From positions 20,028,088 through 20,092,087 of the forward strand of contig OX375883.1 of the NCBI GenBank assembly GCA_947359465.1: a stretch of DNA of 64,000 bases, given 5' to 3'. The stretch comes from Metellina segmentata (taxonomy: Eukaryota; Arthropoda; Arachnida; Araneae; Tetragnathidae). How positions within the stretch are numbered: the first letter of the stretch is position 1; each line of letters starts with the position of its first letter. Of this stretch, positions 12,418-24,400 are shown in pieces. The translations under genes were made by a program, and so were the position numbers. A model generated the notes under the pieces. That model saw only the letters and a program-made list of their open reading frames with translations, did not search any database and was not told the origin of the DNA.

Positions 12418-12600
12418 CAAATTTTGGTCGGGGGTCAGTGTATTTGTCTTCTGCACTAGAAACCTGCGAGTTGTAGGCACTTCAGGTTTGATTCCCTCCT
12501 AGGATTCCTCGTATTTTTCATTTTGGGATTGATTCCCGATTGTCGCCAATAGCCCTTCGTGACGCTCCAGTGCGACGTTAATGAAATACCTATCTATGTT
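12418..12600 (+). repeat. tRNA-derived SINE with shared 3' end
   Basis: A tRNA-like head with B-box caggtttgattccctcc (about 12481) is followed by a short body and the family 3' end 'cgctccagtgcgacgttaat'. It lies just outside the 3' end of the LINE copy on the opposite strand. Confidence 0.6.
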
Positions 12601-13770
12601 GTTGCTATTGTGTCTATGCATACAGTACTAGTGTAAAAGTTTAGAGTCCTCCAAAAGCCTTGGTGACAAGATCTGCAAGTTCTGGAGCTCGATGGCTATG
12701 GAGGATTTCGATTGGGGTTGCTCCAAGTTGATAATGGCCTGAATGAAAAGGAACCGATAATGGCCTGGCAGTCAAAAACATGATCTGGAGTTAGTTGCGA
12801 TTGGGGACAGTACCTGCAGATGGGATAGGATTTTATATTAGTTCATGAAATCTTCATGCCTTTGAAATGTCCAGTACATAGCCTAACTATTGTAGAGGAG
12901 ATGTTTCTTGGGCAGTTTAGATCGGGGATTGTTGCCTTGCTAAAATGCTGGCTGTAGATCCTTCGCCTGGCGACAGCATTCGCATCTGCAGGTGACTACT
13001 GCAGGTGACATACAGTGACTACTCGAGGTTGATCTTTGTTGCATGCTTCCTTTGCAAGAGCATCTGCACATTTGTTCCCCTCAATTCCAACATGAGCTGG
13101 GATCCACTGGAGAGTGCAAGGTATATTTAGTAAATGGAGAAGGGTATTAATTTCTTGCGTTATTGTTGTTTTACCATTATGTATGGCTTCAAGTGCTGAT
13201 TTTGAGTCTGAGAAGATTACAATTTCTTTATTTGAGTCGTTTAGAGAATGAGAGCGACAATGGGTAAGAGCCTCTTTAATAGCGATTAATTCGCTACTGA
13301 AGTTTGAAGCAATTTCGCCAGTGGGTATTTCGAGTTTGACGTTATTTAATGAGAGGTAGGTGATGGAGTTGCCTGCGCCGCCTCTATTACAGTCAACATC
13401 AGAGGAACCATCTGTGTAGATTATTGCACTGTTTTCTCTGGAAAGTGAACGAACAGCGTCTTAGCCTTTTTGTAAGAATACTTGGGTTGGTTCCCTCTTT
13501 GAACATGGTTCCAGTAAGTTAGAATTGATTTTAGTATACATAGGGGGCTTGGAAGGAAAATGTGGTTCTTGAGGGATGTCCAGAGAGGAGTGGTCAAGAT
13601 GGATGGCCCCTCTGACGTCTCTGTCAAATTTCAGCGTTGATGATCTCTGAAGCCTTGACTTACCTGTCCAAGTATCGAAAGCTCTGTGAGCAATGTGGTC
13701 CTTATTGTGGCTTCTGATTTTGTTAGTGAATTTTAGAGTAGCAAATACCTATCTATCTTCCTAGGATTTC
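12600..13770 (-). mobile_element. Jockey/I-like LINE fragment with RNase H domain
   Basis: The minus strand from about 13420 reads ENSAIIYTDGSSDVDCNRGG, SELIAIKEALTHC, IVIFSDSKSALEAI and QWIPAHVGIEGNKCADALAK in one frame. These are the four RNase H catalytic blocks (Asp, Glu, Asp, then His...Asp), followed by a Cys/His-rich tail region around 12810-12790. Upstream sequence (13770-13440) also looks coding but is shifted in frame. Stops occur after the domain. The exact clade is not determinable from this fragment. Confidence 0.8.
13030..13420 (-). pseudogene. LINE ribonuclease H domain
   Basis: A single open frame covers a complete RNase H fold with catalytic residues in YTDGS, SELIAIKEA, FSDSKSAL and HVGIEGNKCADALAK. 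The domain would degrade RNA in RNA:DNA hybrids during retrotransposition. It is embedded in a broken LINE, so I treat it as a pseudogene. Confidence 0.8.
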
Positions 13771-13919
13771 TCCCTGTTTTGTCTTTCATAGGGGTCTTAA
13801 CCCCAGGATGTCCAAGTAATCTTTCACCTCTCCTCTCCTTTCCACAATTACATGATATCTGTTCTGCGTTTGGCCAATTAGGCCATTCTTGGCAGTTTGG
13901 CCTGTAACAGTGAAACTTT

Positions 13920-14015
13920 TTTTGTGTTCTGTTCATTACTTGACATTGTCTGTCTTGTGTTTGGCTCAGCTTGATCGAGTATAGCCTCTGCACCATATAA
14001 CCCCAATGAAACCGA
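13920..14015 (+). repeat. SINE 3' end family (gtcttgtgtttgg...cagcttg)
   Basis: Carries tgtctgtcttgtgtttggct, cagcttgatcgagtatagcc and cctctgcaccatataacc, matching a 3' module repeated at 19300, 25290, 50165, 58395, 61480 and 63520. Confidence 0.6.
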
Positions 14016-14383
14016 CCCGATTCAGACAGTGTGGAAAGTTTTAGGACGTACAAACTATTAGGAAAATGGCTTTCCCAATCCTTTATTTGTACTATTGGAT
14101 TCAGACTGATGCATATTCTGTTGATGTGAAGTGGCCTTAAGGCTCATGTGTTGGGGTTTGAAGTGTATTCCAAATGCAAAATGGAAGGAAAGTGGGAAAA
14201 GTGATCCTGACACGTGAATGACAAATGCTGCCACGACAATGGCGGAAAAGGGAGGGTAGGGTGATCTTGAGATGCCTATTTAAAAGTAATGGACCATAAA
14301 ATGTGCATTAATTGTACAATAATCATTGTAAATAATATACATAAGCTTTTTAATAAATTAAACTGCGCTGAACATATTTAATA

Positions 14384-15055
14384 CAGTCAAACCTCGTTAA
14401 GACCATATTTCATGGAAATAAAGGAAATTCGTATTAATCATGTTTCACGCTTTCTAAATTCAGAAAAAAGGCATTATTTCAATGATATAAAATATTAACA
14501 TTACTTACTGTAGGATTATAGGTTTGCGGATAAATGATATTCTACGCAAGTATTGTACAGATGATTCTTGGTAAAACAGATAATTGCTTGAATTATCTTT
14601 TGATTGCATAAATTGCTGAATTGATTGCAGAATTGGTCTTAAATAGTTCTGTTATCGATTTTTGTGTCATTTATTTAAAAAAAAATCTTTGTGGTCAAAG
14701 TTGTTTATTTGAGCATATGAATTATCACTGCCTAACAAAAAGCATTAAACAACTTCTAAGCTAGCAGTAACTTTTTTCAAAGAAGTCACACTTAATTCTT
14801 TGTCTCCATCAGAATCTTCATTCATCTACTTACCTATAATTTCAGACTCGCTTAATGTTTCTGGTAATGTGATTAAAAATAATCTGCCCTTACGTTTCGA
14901 AAATTTGTTCGTCTTAACTGATGATTAGTGTAACCTGAATACTTAAACGAATGAATTAACGTTATTTGGATATCCATTTTGACAGGAATAGGAATTTAAT
15001 TCGTATTATCAGTAGATCATATTGAGGCGAGTTTGTCTTAATGAGGTTTGGCTTG
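14384..15055. mobile_element. pogo-type MITE, 672 bp
   Basis: Left end TA|CAGTCAAACCTCGTTAAGAC; right end is the inverse, CTTAATGAGGTTTGGCTTG|TA. TA target duplication at 14382 and 15056. No transposase is encoded. Related to the partial copy at 8939. Confidence 0.8.
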
Positions 15056-15059
15056 TATG

Positions 15060-16500
15060 CACTGATTTTTTACTTCACTTTGTTTCTTATGCTGCACCAC
15101 TAATTGCTTTAACCTGTTTTTATAACATTAATTTATCAGAAATTCTGAGCCTTAATTTCTTATCATTTCATTGTGCTGCACCAATCACTGCTTTAGTCAT
15201 TTCACAATACTTCACTCGTCTGAGGATAACTTTCAGTCCATTTTAAAAATTTGTCCTGTTGAACAGGATCGCTGTCTCACTTTGATGATTCCTCCATTTT
15301 AAGATTAATTTATCAGAAATAGTTCTGTCTTTGGACATTTTTATGTCTGGATTGTTTGCTTGTAGCTTGTTCAGAAAGTTATCAGCTGGAAAAACTGAAT
15401 TAAAGTCGATTGTTATGAAATCTTCAAATTATTTTGACTACTATTTTAGTCTAAATGCATTTTGAAACTTTGAAAACTAGTTGATTTCACAGTAAATTTT
15501 TAAAACATCAACATAATGTGATGAAGGTGCTATGCTATTGGTTTTTATACCCATAGAATTTGACTAATTGCTCTCTTGCCTTTATTTTTGTATCAAGGAT
15601 ATTGTATAGACTTAGTTTGCCTATAAACTTCAGCTTCTTTTAATGATGAACTTTCCTGCCCATATTACAATGATTTTAAAGTAAATTTGGCAAACTTGTG
15701 ATATGAACATTTCTGTGGTAAAAGTTATTTTCCATTTCATCATAGCGCACTATTGACCAAATTTTTAAAATATTGACCTGACAATTTTTTAATTGTTTCC
15801 CTTCCAACTTAAAACATTTGAAACAAGATGTTAGGATAACATTTATGCTATTATTCGGAAGTGATATGAAAATTTCTAATTCATATTCTATATGTTTGAT
15901 AATTGTTTTAAAATACCGCTAAAATGTTACAGTTACAAAATGGAATATTGAAAAGATGTAAACTAAAATATAAGAGCATTTTACATCATCTGAAAATTTT
16001 CTATGAATTATTGTGGCAAATCTGGGGACATGCAACAAGAAGGTTCTACAGTTGGTTCTGGAATCTTTCACAATGTAGCCTTATGTAAAACAAGTAAACA
16101 GAAACCATATTTTTGAAAGTTCTTTCCAATTGCAGCTGTGCATGTTATTAAATTCTTATTTGCTACTTTTGAAGTACCCTGATCACAATAAAAAAGCATT
16201 AGATGTATTTCTGATCTATTAATGCTATGGGATACGTGGATGTTCTAATATCCCAGGTAAGAACTTTCAACTTTAAGTAAACTTTAAACTAAAAGTAACG
16301 ATAGTACAAATTTCTCAAAAATTAAATAAACATAATACGTTGACGAGTATACCAGCATAGCTTCTTTTCTCAAAATAAAAAGGCTTGACAATTTTTTACA
16401 ATAACTCCATCTTTTATTGCTGCATTCTAAAAGATATTTTAATTTGCAGCATGTTCTTGCAGCACAACTGAAAGAAAACTAACTTAATTTGATCCATTGT
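15060..16500. other. AT-rich non-coding sequence
   Basis: No gene, splice-supported exon or repeat boundary recognised. Confidence 0.4.
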
Positions 16501-16679
16501 CAGAGCCACATGACTAATTTTCATGTGTAGACTGATGCCACAGAAATACCACTGCAACAACAGATTTGCTGTTGAATTGTACAAATCAAATACTGGTCTA
16601 ACAGCTTGAATATATTGAAGTTGTTACTTTTACAAGCCATTGTCAATGTGCAATTTTTGTTCGAAGACTCGACCATTTG

Positions 16680-16936
16680 GACATTATTTATAGTAGCACT
16701 GCAATGGTGGAATTGTGAACCACTTGGCATTACCTTGGTGCACCATAAGGAAGGAGGTAGTTCACCTTACACCTCACATATATACCACACATTTTAGGTA
16801 CAAACCATTTATAGTGAGGCCAAACATTCACTCCAGACAGACAAAGATCTATTCTATGCCTTACCCCAGATTCAAACCAAGAACATTTAGATTCAGAAGC
16901 CAGTACCCTGACAACTAGACTGGTTGTCTGGTGCAT
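16680..16936 (-). repeat. tRNA-derived SINE, minus strand
   Basis: The reverse complement from 16936 has accagtctagttgtcagggt (A-box region) and cttggtttgaatctggggta (B-box), then the SINE body, ending near 16690. Confidence 0.65.
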
Positions 16937-17180
16937 GATATAAAATTAGAAATGGATTTTATAGTATAGAAATATAATGATTCCGACATCTTTTTATAAA
17001 GGTGTTGTGCATTGCAGTCACATTCTTCGAATTTTTAGTTTGTACCTTGATCACTAAACCGATTGTTCTGCACATTGTGTAAAATTAGGCTTGGCTTTTA
17101 CGGTTGGGAATAAAATCATTCCATCTTTATTTATAAGAGTGTTATGAATCACCGTCACAATCTATGAAGTTTCAGTTTGT
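16930..17180. repeat. About 140-bp diverged tandem duplication
   Basis: Two diverged blocks (from 16930 and about 17070) share the order of ataaaattag, a ttccatc/ttccgac-tttttataa stretch, a gtgtt...tcac segment, and a gaa-ttt-agtttgt end. Confidence 0.5.
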
Positions 17181-17189
17181 GCAAGCTGT

Positions 17190-18900
17190 ATTGCCACAAA
17201 ACCTGGTGATTTAGTTACAGCGATTAGACAGTTCGAACTTTTCCTCTTTCTCATTTTCATATATGATTCCTCTTGCAGAGGGAAGAGGGGAGAATGATGA
17301 AGAAATGGAAGGAGGACAAGACTTCTGTGCCTTTCTGTTTTGTAAATGTTTTTTCGTGTTAATTGTTAAATTAAAATTGTGGTAACCAAATTTTTTTTGC
17401 GTGGTAATAACACCATAGCATAAATATTTATACTAATACCTAGCAACTCTTCTGGATTTTTCTGAAGTCTTCTGGAAAACTTTTTTTCTCGGCTTTCTGA
17501 ATAGAAATATATCTTCTGAAGTTTCCTTTTCAATGTGGCAAGTTTTCAAATGACAGCAAATTTGTAATTTGATCCCACATCATGGCAATCCATAAAATTA
17601 CAGCTTTCAGGGAACATTTCCTTCAGATGTGTGCTGGCTTCACATACCAAAGCTACTCTAATCATTTTCCCTTCCCATGGGGCAAATATTGGTGTTGTGG
17701 TACAGCTACTGTCTACCGTTTATAGCCGTGGCAACGGCCTTGGCTATGTTTTTGGCACACTTCTAAAGTTGCCATAAAAAAAATTCTTTCAAAAATTTAT
17801 TATTATTATTATTTTTTTTAAATTTTTTTTTACAACGGAAAATGAAAGCTTGAATACAAATTTGAGAACGTTTTCAAAAGTATATTTCTAAAAACACTTA
17901 AAACTTTTACAAAAAGTAATAAGCTTAAACACATTTCAAAACACATTTGTGAACTAGCAGAAGGAAAATTTGGTTTGGGCTTGTCTATTTGAAGAAATGG
18001 GGATTTCATGCATGTTGTGAAAAAATTTTAACTGTTAATAAGGTAGTTTTTAAAATTTGTGTTCCTTTTTAAATCTGGCATTGGTTTTTGTTGTAAAAAA
18101 CCTTCTGGAATATTTCTTGGAGGTTGTCAAGTGTATACTCTATATGTAGTCAAAATTATGAGACTTAAGGCTGGTGGATTCAATAGAAGCATGTACTTTT
18201 AACCTCAAATCATTGTATGTTGAGTTTAAACAGCATGATTGTTTTTAATTTTTTTTAGCGTGTCAAATAGCTAATATTTGTGTAAAATTTATCTAAAGAA
18301 ATTGTATATGACCATTAAATAGAGGATTTAGAAACTTCTATCAATTATAATTTTTCTATTAATTTATCTTTAATCGATAATATTAGATCTAAACATTTTT
18401 AAAGTGTATAATTTTTTCCTGTATCAAAATACAGTCCAGCTGTTTATAGAAAGACAGACTGGTGACTTATAAAATATAGTTTTAACTGGATAGTGTGGTG
18501 TTTTTTCTACTGGTGTTAATTTCACAAATTCATTGTTTTATCTTAATGTTTTGTGATATGTTTGAATTTTACTGAAACATTGGCAATTCACCCACCAATA
18601 GAAAAGTGGACAAAGGTTTTGTTTTTGTGAATGGTAAATCATGAATTTACTAGTGCCAGAAGCTAGCATATGAAGTATTTGTTGTAAAAATAGAAACTAG
18701 ACCTATAAACTTGTGCTATTGGTGTACTTACGACTAACAAAAACATGATTAATATCATTTTTATAGCAGTTTTTGTGGTTTATTTGATATTCTAATAAGT
18801 ATTGTTTTACAGATGAGTATTTTATTTTTCGGGATATACATTTAAGCAAATACTAAGCATGCATTTGTTTCAATATATATCTTTGTATGTATAAGTGTTA
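17190..18900. other. AT-rich non-coding sequence
   Basis: No gene recognised. 17770-17835 is low-complexity T and TTA runs. 17437-17510 resembles the sequence at 58196-58260 (accaactcttctggattttc), so a dispersed repeat end is likely there. Confidence 0.4.
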
Positions 18901-19147
18901 TATACCTATTAATTCAAGAATACAATGGAAGTACAACATAGTCGATGTCACCAAGACACCTGAAGAACTATGGATGAAATTGATTAAGCTCTATAGATGA
19001 CATTTTAAAATCGTTTGATACTAAGAAAGATTCTACTGAAATACGGAAAATTGCAGTAAAATAAGATTGTGAAGTTTCTTGAATGTGGCTTTGTTTGATT
19101 GCAGCTAAATTAATACAGCCTTTCGAAATTAAAAGGTTCTCCACCCC

Positions 19148-19980
19148 TGGTATAGGGTCCGTCCTGGCTCAGTGGATATGCCCACTGTGCTAGCAACCTG
19201 CGAGTTGTAGGTCGCACAGATGCAATTCCTGCCAAGTGCATTCCTCCCTGGGTGTATTTCTCTTCTGGGTCCAGTAAAATGTCCATAGTGTGTGTGTGTC
19301 TGTTACTCGACATTGTATGTCTTTTGTGTTTGGTACACAAAAGACATCATGTGTGTTTGGTACATCATGGCCAAATGTGGCACTTGCACTAGAAAACCCC
19401 CAAACCAACCCCCCCTGGTATAAAAAATTGAGTGTCATATAGGTGAAAATGAAGAAATTTTGTAAGTGGCTAGTGGCCACTGAACTTTTTTCATTCAATG
19501 GCCTCGTAAAATGTCCATAGTGTGTGTGTGTGTGTCTTACTCGACATTGTATGTCTTTTGTGTTTGGCACATCATGGCCAAATGCGGCACTTGCACTAGA
19601 AAACCCCCAAACCAACCCCCCCTGGTATAAAAAATTTGAGTGTCATATAGGTGAAAATGAAGAAATTTTGTAAGTGGCTAGTGGCCACTGAACTTTTTTC
19701 ATTCAATGGCCTCGTAAAATGTCCATAGTGTGTGTGTGTGTCTGTTACTCGACATTGTATGTCTTTTGTGTTTGGCACATCATGGCCAAATGCGGCACTT
19801 GCACTAGAAAACCCCCAAACCAACCCCCCCTGGTATAAAAAATTTAAGTGTCATATAGGGGAAAATGAAGAAATTTTGTAAGTGGCTAGTGGCCACTGAA
19901 CATTTTTCATTCAATGGCCTCTTATAGGCCTTCACATATTTTGTAAAATACACTATTTTTTCTTCCGTAAAATTTTTTTT
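19148..19980. repeat. SINE fused to a ~208-bp tandem array, about 3 units
   Basis: A tRNA-like SINE head (19148-19240; ctcagtggatatgcccactg) runs into a 3' module (aaaatgtccatagtgtgtgt ... cccccaaaccaaccccccct). That module is then tandemly repeated: the same ctggtataaaaaatt point falls at 19415, 19622 and 19830, a period of 207-208 bp. Units are more than 95% alike except for GT-run length and a 35-bp insertion in the first. Confidence 0.85.
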
Positions 19981-20739
19981 GCTACGGTCCTCGGAAGAAA
20001 AATAAAAGTAAAATCGGAGGTTCCACCATATAAACTAATGTTTTTAAGAAAGTGAGGCTACTGTAGCAATATGTTTCAGTCTCCACTTCCAAACATTCTG
20101 TCAAGTGGTGACCATTAATTTTCTCATTTAATGTCACAAAGTAGATGAAAAATTGATTTTCTAAAATCTGACTTGTTAGAAGGAGAGCCTTTGTCAAAAT
20201 TCACTGATTTGGATTTTTGTCCACAAATCATTTCAATAATATGAAAGTTGTAATAGAAAAATGTGCCAATGTCATCTTATGTCAGTATAAAAGAATCAAA
20301 AGTATCCTTTGTACTCTGTTTAAAAATTTTAAAAAAATCTTAATAAAAATTGCTAAAACAGGTGTTATCAAAAACTAGCAAAATGGACATCAGGTCCTTT
20401 TCTGCCAAGGTACAGGTACCATGTTCTTCCACATATAGTTTCATACTTAAAGGTTTCATTGATGATATTGTGTTCAGTTTGTATTAATTTATAGTTTTAA
20501 TTAAAAGCATGTAATTGAATGTAACTTTGTTCCTTTTCATTTCTGATTAAATATTCTATTTCCCCAAACCTCACTCTTCTCTTGTCCTCCAAGAAGTGGG
20601 ATATATTGAGGGCTTAATAGAATTCTGAACAAATTTCAAAATAATTAAAAAAAAATATCATAGAATCCGTAGAATTATGAACCATTTTTGTATAAGCTCT
20701 TTAAGTGACCTGTATAGAATTGCTGTAGAAACCTCCAGA

Positions 20740-21210
20740 ATTCTGTAGATCATTCCTTTTGTTTTGCGACTTTACTTTTCTATTGAACTTCTCTGTGGAA
20801 TTCAAAGTTAGTTTTCTGCATCAAAATATCTAGATTATAGAATTTTTTTCCATAAAAAAGAAATTTTGTTTCTCAATGTAGAAATCTCTAGAATTATACG
20901 TTTTTCATAAGTGTATATCTTTTCCTTTTCAACATATTCTTTTCCTGACTAATAGGTAGATAATGGACGTTAGGTAACATATTTGTAGTTTTATAAAATT
21001 CTATAGAGAAACAAAATTTTGTTTCTATAGGAAATTTTTTTTATTGAGATTTCTATCAAGAAACGAATTTTGACTCTAGAAATATATTTCTATAGAATTC
21101 TATAAAGAAGTTTTATAGAAAACTTAAGTCATGAAACAAAAGAAATTAGCTTCTATAGAATTTTATAGAGGTTTCTACAAACTTTCTATGGAGGTAACTT
21201 TATAAAGCTT
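20740..21210. repeat. Foldback element rich in tctatagaat motifs
   Basis: The arm at about 20755-20800 (ccttttgttttgcgacttta...) is approximately inverted at 21090-21150 (...catgaaacaaaagaaa). The interior repeats the palindromic-looking word ctatagaatt. The same family, with shorter spacing, sits at 48075-48310 in another intron. Confidence 0.65.
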
Positions 21211-21288
21211 ATAGATTAGGTTCCTGCCTATCTCCAAGAAGGAGAGATTTTTTAGGGAGATTTCATGTTGCGATTTTTGTTTGTTTAG

Positions 21289-21462
21289 GACAATGACAGG
21301 AATGCAGATGACGATGACTTATCGGAGGGCAAGCAGGTTCTTGTCGGAATTTGCGCCATGTCCAAGAAGTCCCAATCAAAGCCGATGAAGGAAATTCTGA
21401 CTCGTCTTGAAGAATTTGAATACTTGAAAACTGTCGTATTTCCTGAGGATGTTATATTGAAT
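21289..21462 (+). CDS. PPIP5K: PPIP5K exon a: acidic linker and start of kinase domain
   Basis: Acceptor tttag, donor AAT|gtaatt, 58 codons in phase 0. It begins with an Asp-rich run ([14 protein letters not shown]) like the acidic stretch before the kinase domain in animal PPIP5Ks, then [19 protein letters not shown], the conserved first beta strand and basic loop of the N-terminal alpha/beta subdomain, and ends in [10 protein letters not shown]. There is no in-frame ATG before the acidic run, so an upstream coding exon is required. Confidence 0.95.
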
Positions 21463-24400
21463 GTAATTCTCTATTTTCCTTTTTAAAATAGGGTTTAAGA
21501 ATTTGTATTCATGCAGGTTTTCACCAGTTTCGCAGTTTGGTGAGAATTACCACCATCAAAACATCATTATTTGTTTTCTTAATCTCAATATATTTTTTTA
21601 ATGTGTATGCTGTGATCAAAAAGTATCTGGGATGCTTCCTTTTAAATACATATATAGTATATATCGTCTGCAAACTTTGATCAAATATTATATTTTTACG
21701 ACTTATACAAATATGTGGCACCAATCGGGAATTTATTTAATGTTATCGTCTGAAAATAAATTTGTTTTTAATAGAAGAATTTGCACTTCATTAATTTTCC
21801 AAAAAGTCGAATGTAATTGAGCAAAGACCTTTCATTAAATTTTGTTTCCACAATGGAATTTCTGCTAAAAACACGTTTGAAATGCTTTAAAAAACTTTTA
21901 CAGATGACTGTTTGTGAAAAACAATAGTATTTGATTGGTATAAAAAGTTTAAAGAAGGTGGAGAATCCATTGTAGATGATTCGCAATCTGGTAGACCATC
22001 CGCTTTGACTAATGATCAACATGTCAATCAGGTCAGAATTGCTGCTTGGTGATCGTCGTTTAGCAATAAGAGACATTATTGAACAAGTTCTTGTATCATT
22101 TGGTTCCTGTTAAAAGCAATTTTTGAAAGATTATTTACTTTTGCGATGCGTTGCTTCTTGAGTTGTTCCAAAAACAACATGTTGTAGTGTTCCGAAAGAT
22201 GCTTTTTCAAGGCATTTCCTTTTTAAAATGCTTTATTGCCGGTGATGAAACTAGGATCTATGCTTTTGATACAGAAACAACTAAACAATCAAATGCATGA
22301 CACTTGAAAGGTGAAGCAAGATAAAAAAGACCATGTCAAAGTCGCTCAAAAATCAAGGTAATGTCGACTTTTCTTTGATAGTCATGGTGTTGTGCATTAT
22401 GAATTTCTACCAACTGGCCAGACAATCAATAAAGATTATTATTTGAGTGTTTTGCGCTTTTTATATGAAGCAATTCATCGAAAACGACCTGAGTTGCAGC
22501 AAGAGCTCGTGAGTTTTGCATCACGATAATGCACCTTCTCACAATGCCATTATTATTCGTAATTTTTGACATAGCATTCAACAAATACAGCTACCCAAGC
22601 TCTATATTCACCTGACATGGCACTGTGTGACTTTTTCTTATTTCCACAGTTGAGATTCCATCATTTTGAGTCTGTTTATGCAATAAAAAAAAATTCGATA
22701 TGAACCCTGAAGGGATTTTACAAAAACGACTTAAAGAGGCATGTTTTGAAGAGTGGGAAAAACGTTGGGAAAAGTGCATTGAATTCAGAAAAGATTACTA
22801 GGAAGGAGAGAGTAATAAATTTTGACTTATAAATTGATACCTTTTGTTTTATAACAGCATTTCAGGTACTTTTTGATCACTGTAGTATATATATATATTT
22901 ATGTAACCGTATGTTTTTACAATAATACTTCGAAAATGAATTGATATGTTTAGGTAAAGGAAGGATGAAGAAGGTTTGAAAGGTATTCAGTACCAAGTCC
23001 AATATCCGGAATCCTCCAGAACTCAGCTATTCCGGACTTCAGATTATTTGTATTTTTTTGTCAACAAAAACCTTATTCTAAGCCCCCCCCCCCCCCCTGC
23101 ATGCGAATTTTGCATTCACAACAGTAAAATAGCAAATATATAAATAGGAATAATTTTTAAAAAAGAAAAAAAAAAACATTTTAAATAGAATGCAGCATAT
23201 TTTACTTGCAAATCTTCTAATTTTTCTGTGTGGTAATTACTCTGAAATCATTCGTTATTTTTCGTTGTTTCATCAATTAAATCCAGATTAATCCCTGTTC
23301 TTTAAAAATTGTTGGAAAGGTGGAAAAGAGTGAGAAAAACAAAAAACGGCAGTTAGCAAAACGTCCGGATTTTTGACAATTCCGGATGTCCGGATTTGGG
23401 GTTTTGTTCTGTATTAGCAAAATTGATGAGATGTTGAGGGACGAAATATTGTATCATTAGAAGAAAAATGACCAGAACTTGATCTTGTCATCATAAAAAA
23501 ATAGTTAATACCTCGTCATAACCACTTTGAGGGTTAAAGTGACAGAATTCAAGGGTGGGGTGGGGGGGAGTCTCAAATTGCAATTTTTCAGGAGAGCAAA
23601 TTGAAAGTTTTCGACTGTCTATATATTCAGTATATTGTACCTTTACACTATGCAATAAAAATGCTGAACAACAAAATAAAGGTAACTAGCGGGCCCGCTA
23701 CTGCCCTCCAACCCCCGGAGGATTGCTAAGCAATCCTAATAGGTTCGCTGTGCGAACCTATGCTCGCTTCGCTCGCATCAATGAAGACATGTGTCCTAGC
23801 AGAAAGGATTGTTTACAAAATATGATGTTCCAAAAAAATACTTTTAAAATCTAAACTTTCTGAAAAACAGAAAGGATATATACAGTACCTCTGAAATAAG
23901 AATTAAAATAAAAACTTTGAGCAAATTTTGACTCAAAATGTAAGCACTGCTATTGAAATTGAATACCCAGCATGTTTATGTGTACATTTCCCCAGTATTT
24001 AAGTTATTCACACTCTTTCATTGAGTTTGTTGTCGATAGTTGTAGTGCAAGCGTCTGTTTGAACTATAATTGTTGGCCCTGAAAAGGACCGGTTTTTGAA
24101 TGGCCCTGAAACAATCTTCCACTTTCTTTGATTTCTATTATAAACTGCCACAGCTCAACTAAAATAAATTTTTTTTCAATAAAATTTCATCCGATAACGC
24201 TATAAATTCAAGTGAGGCGCGAGGCTTAAACAAACAATCGGACAATGTTGCCAAAACGCGATAACAAATAACTTCTTTTTTGCGTGCCATGTAAGAGAAT
24301 TATATATATTGATAATGATGTAAGGTTACATAGGCTGACACACTATTTGTCACCAAATGGCTCAGCCATTCAGTTTAGTGGAATAACATTTAATGCATCC

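Noticed and set aside
13733..14053. 106-codon minus-strand reading frame
   Set aside because: Overlaps the SINE 3' module and LINE 5' border. Its sequence is a mixture of both, without a domain.
19190..19823. Overlapping minus-strand reading frames of 75-141 codons
   Set aside because: They repeat each other with the 208-bp unit and start with the same MVWGFSSASAAFGHDV peptide. They are by-products of the tandem repeat.
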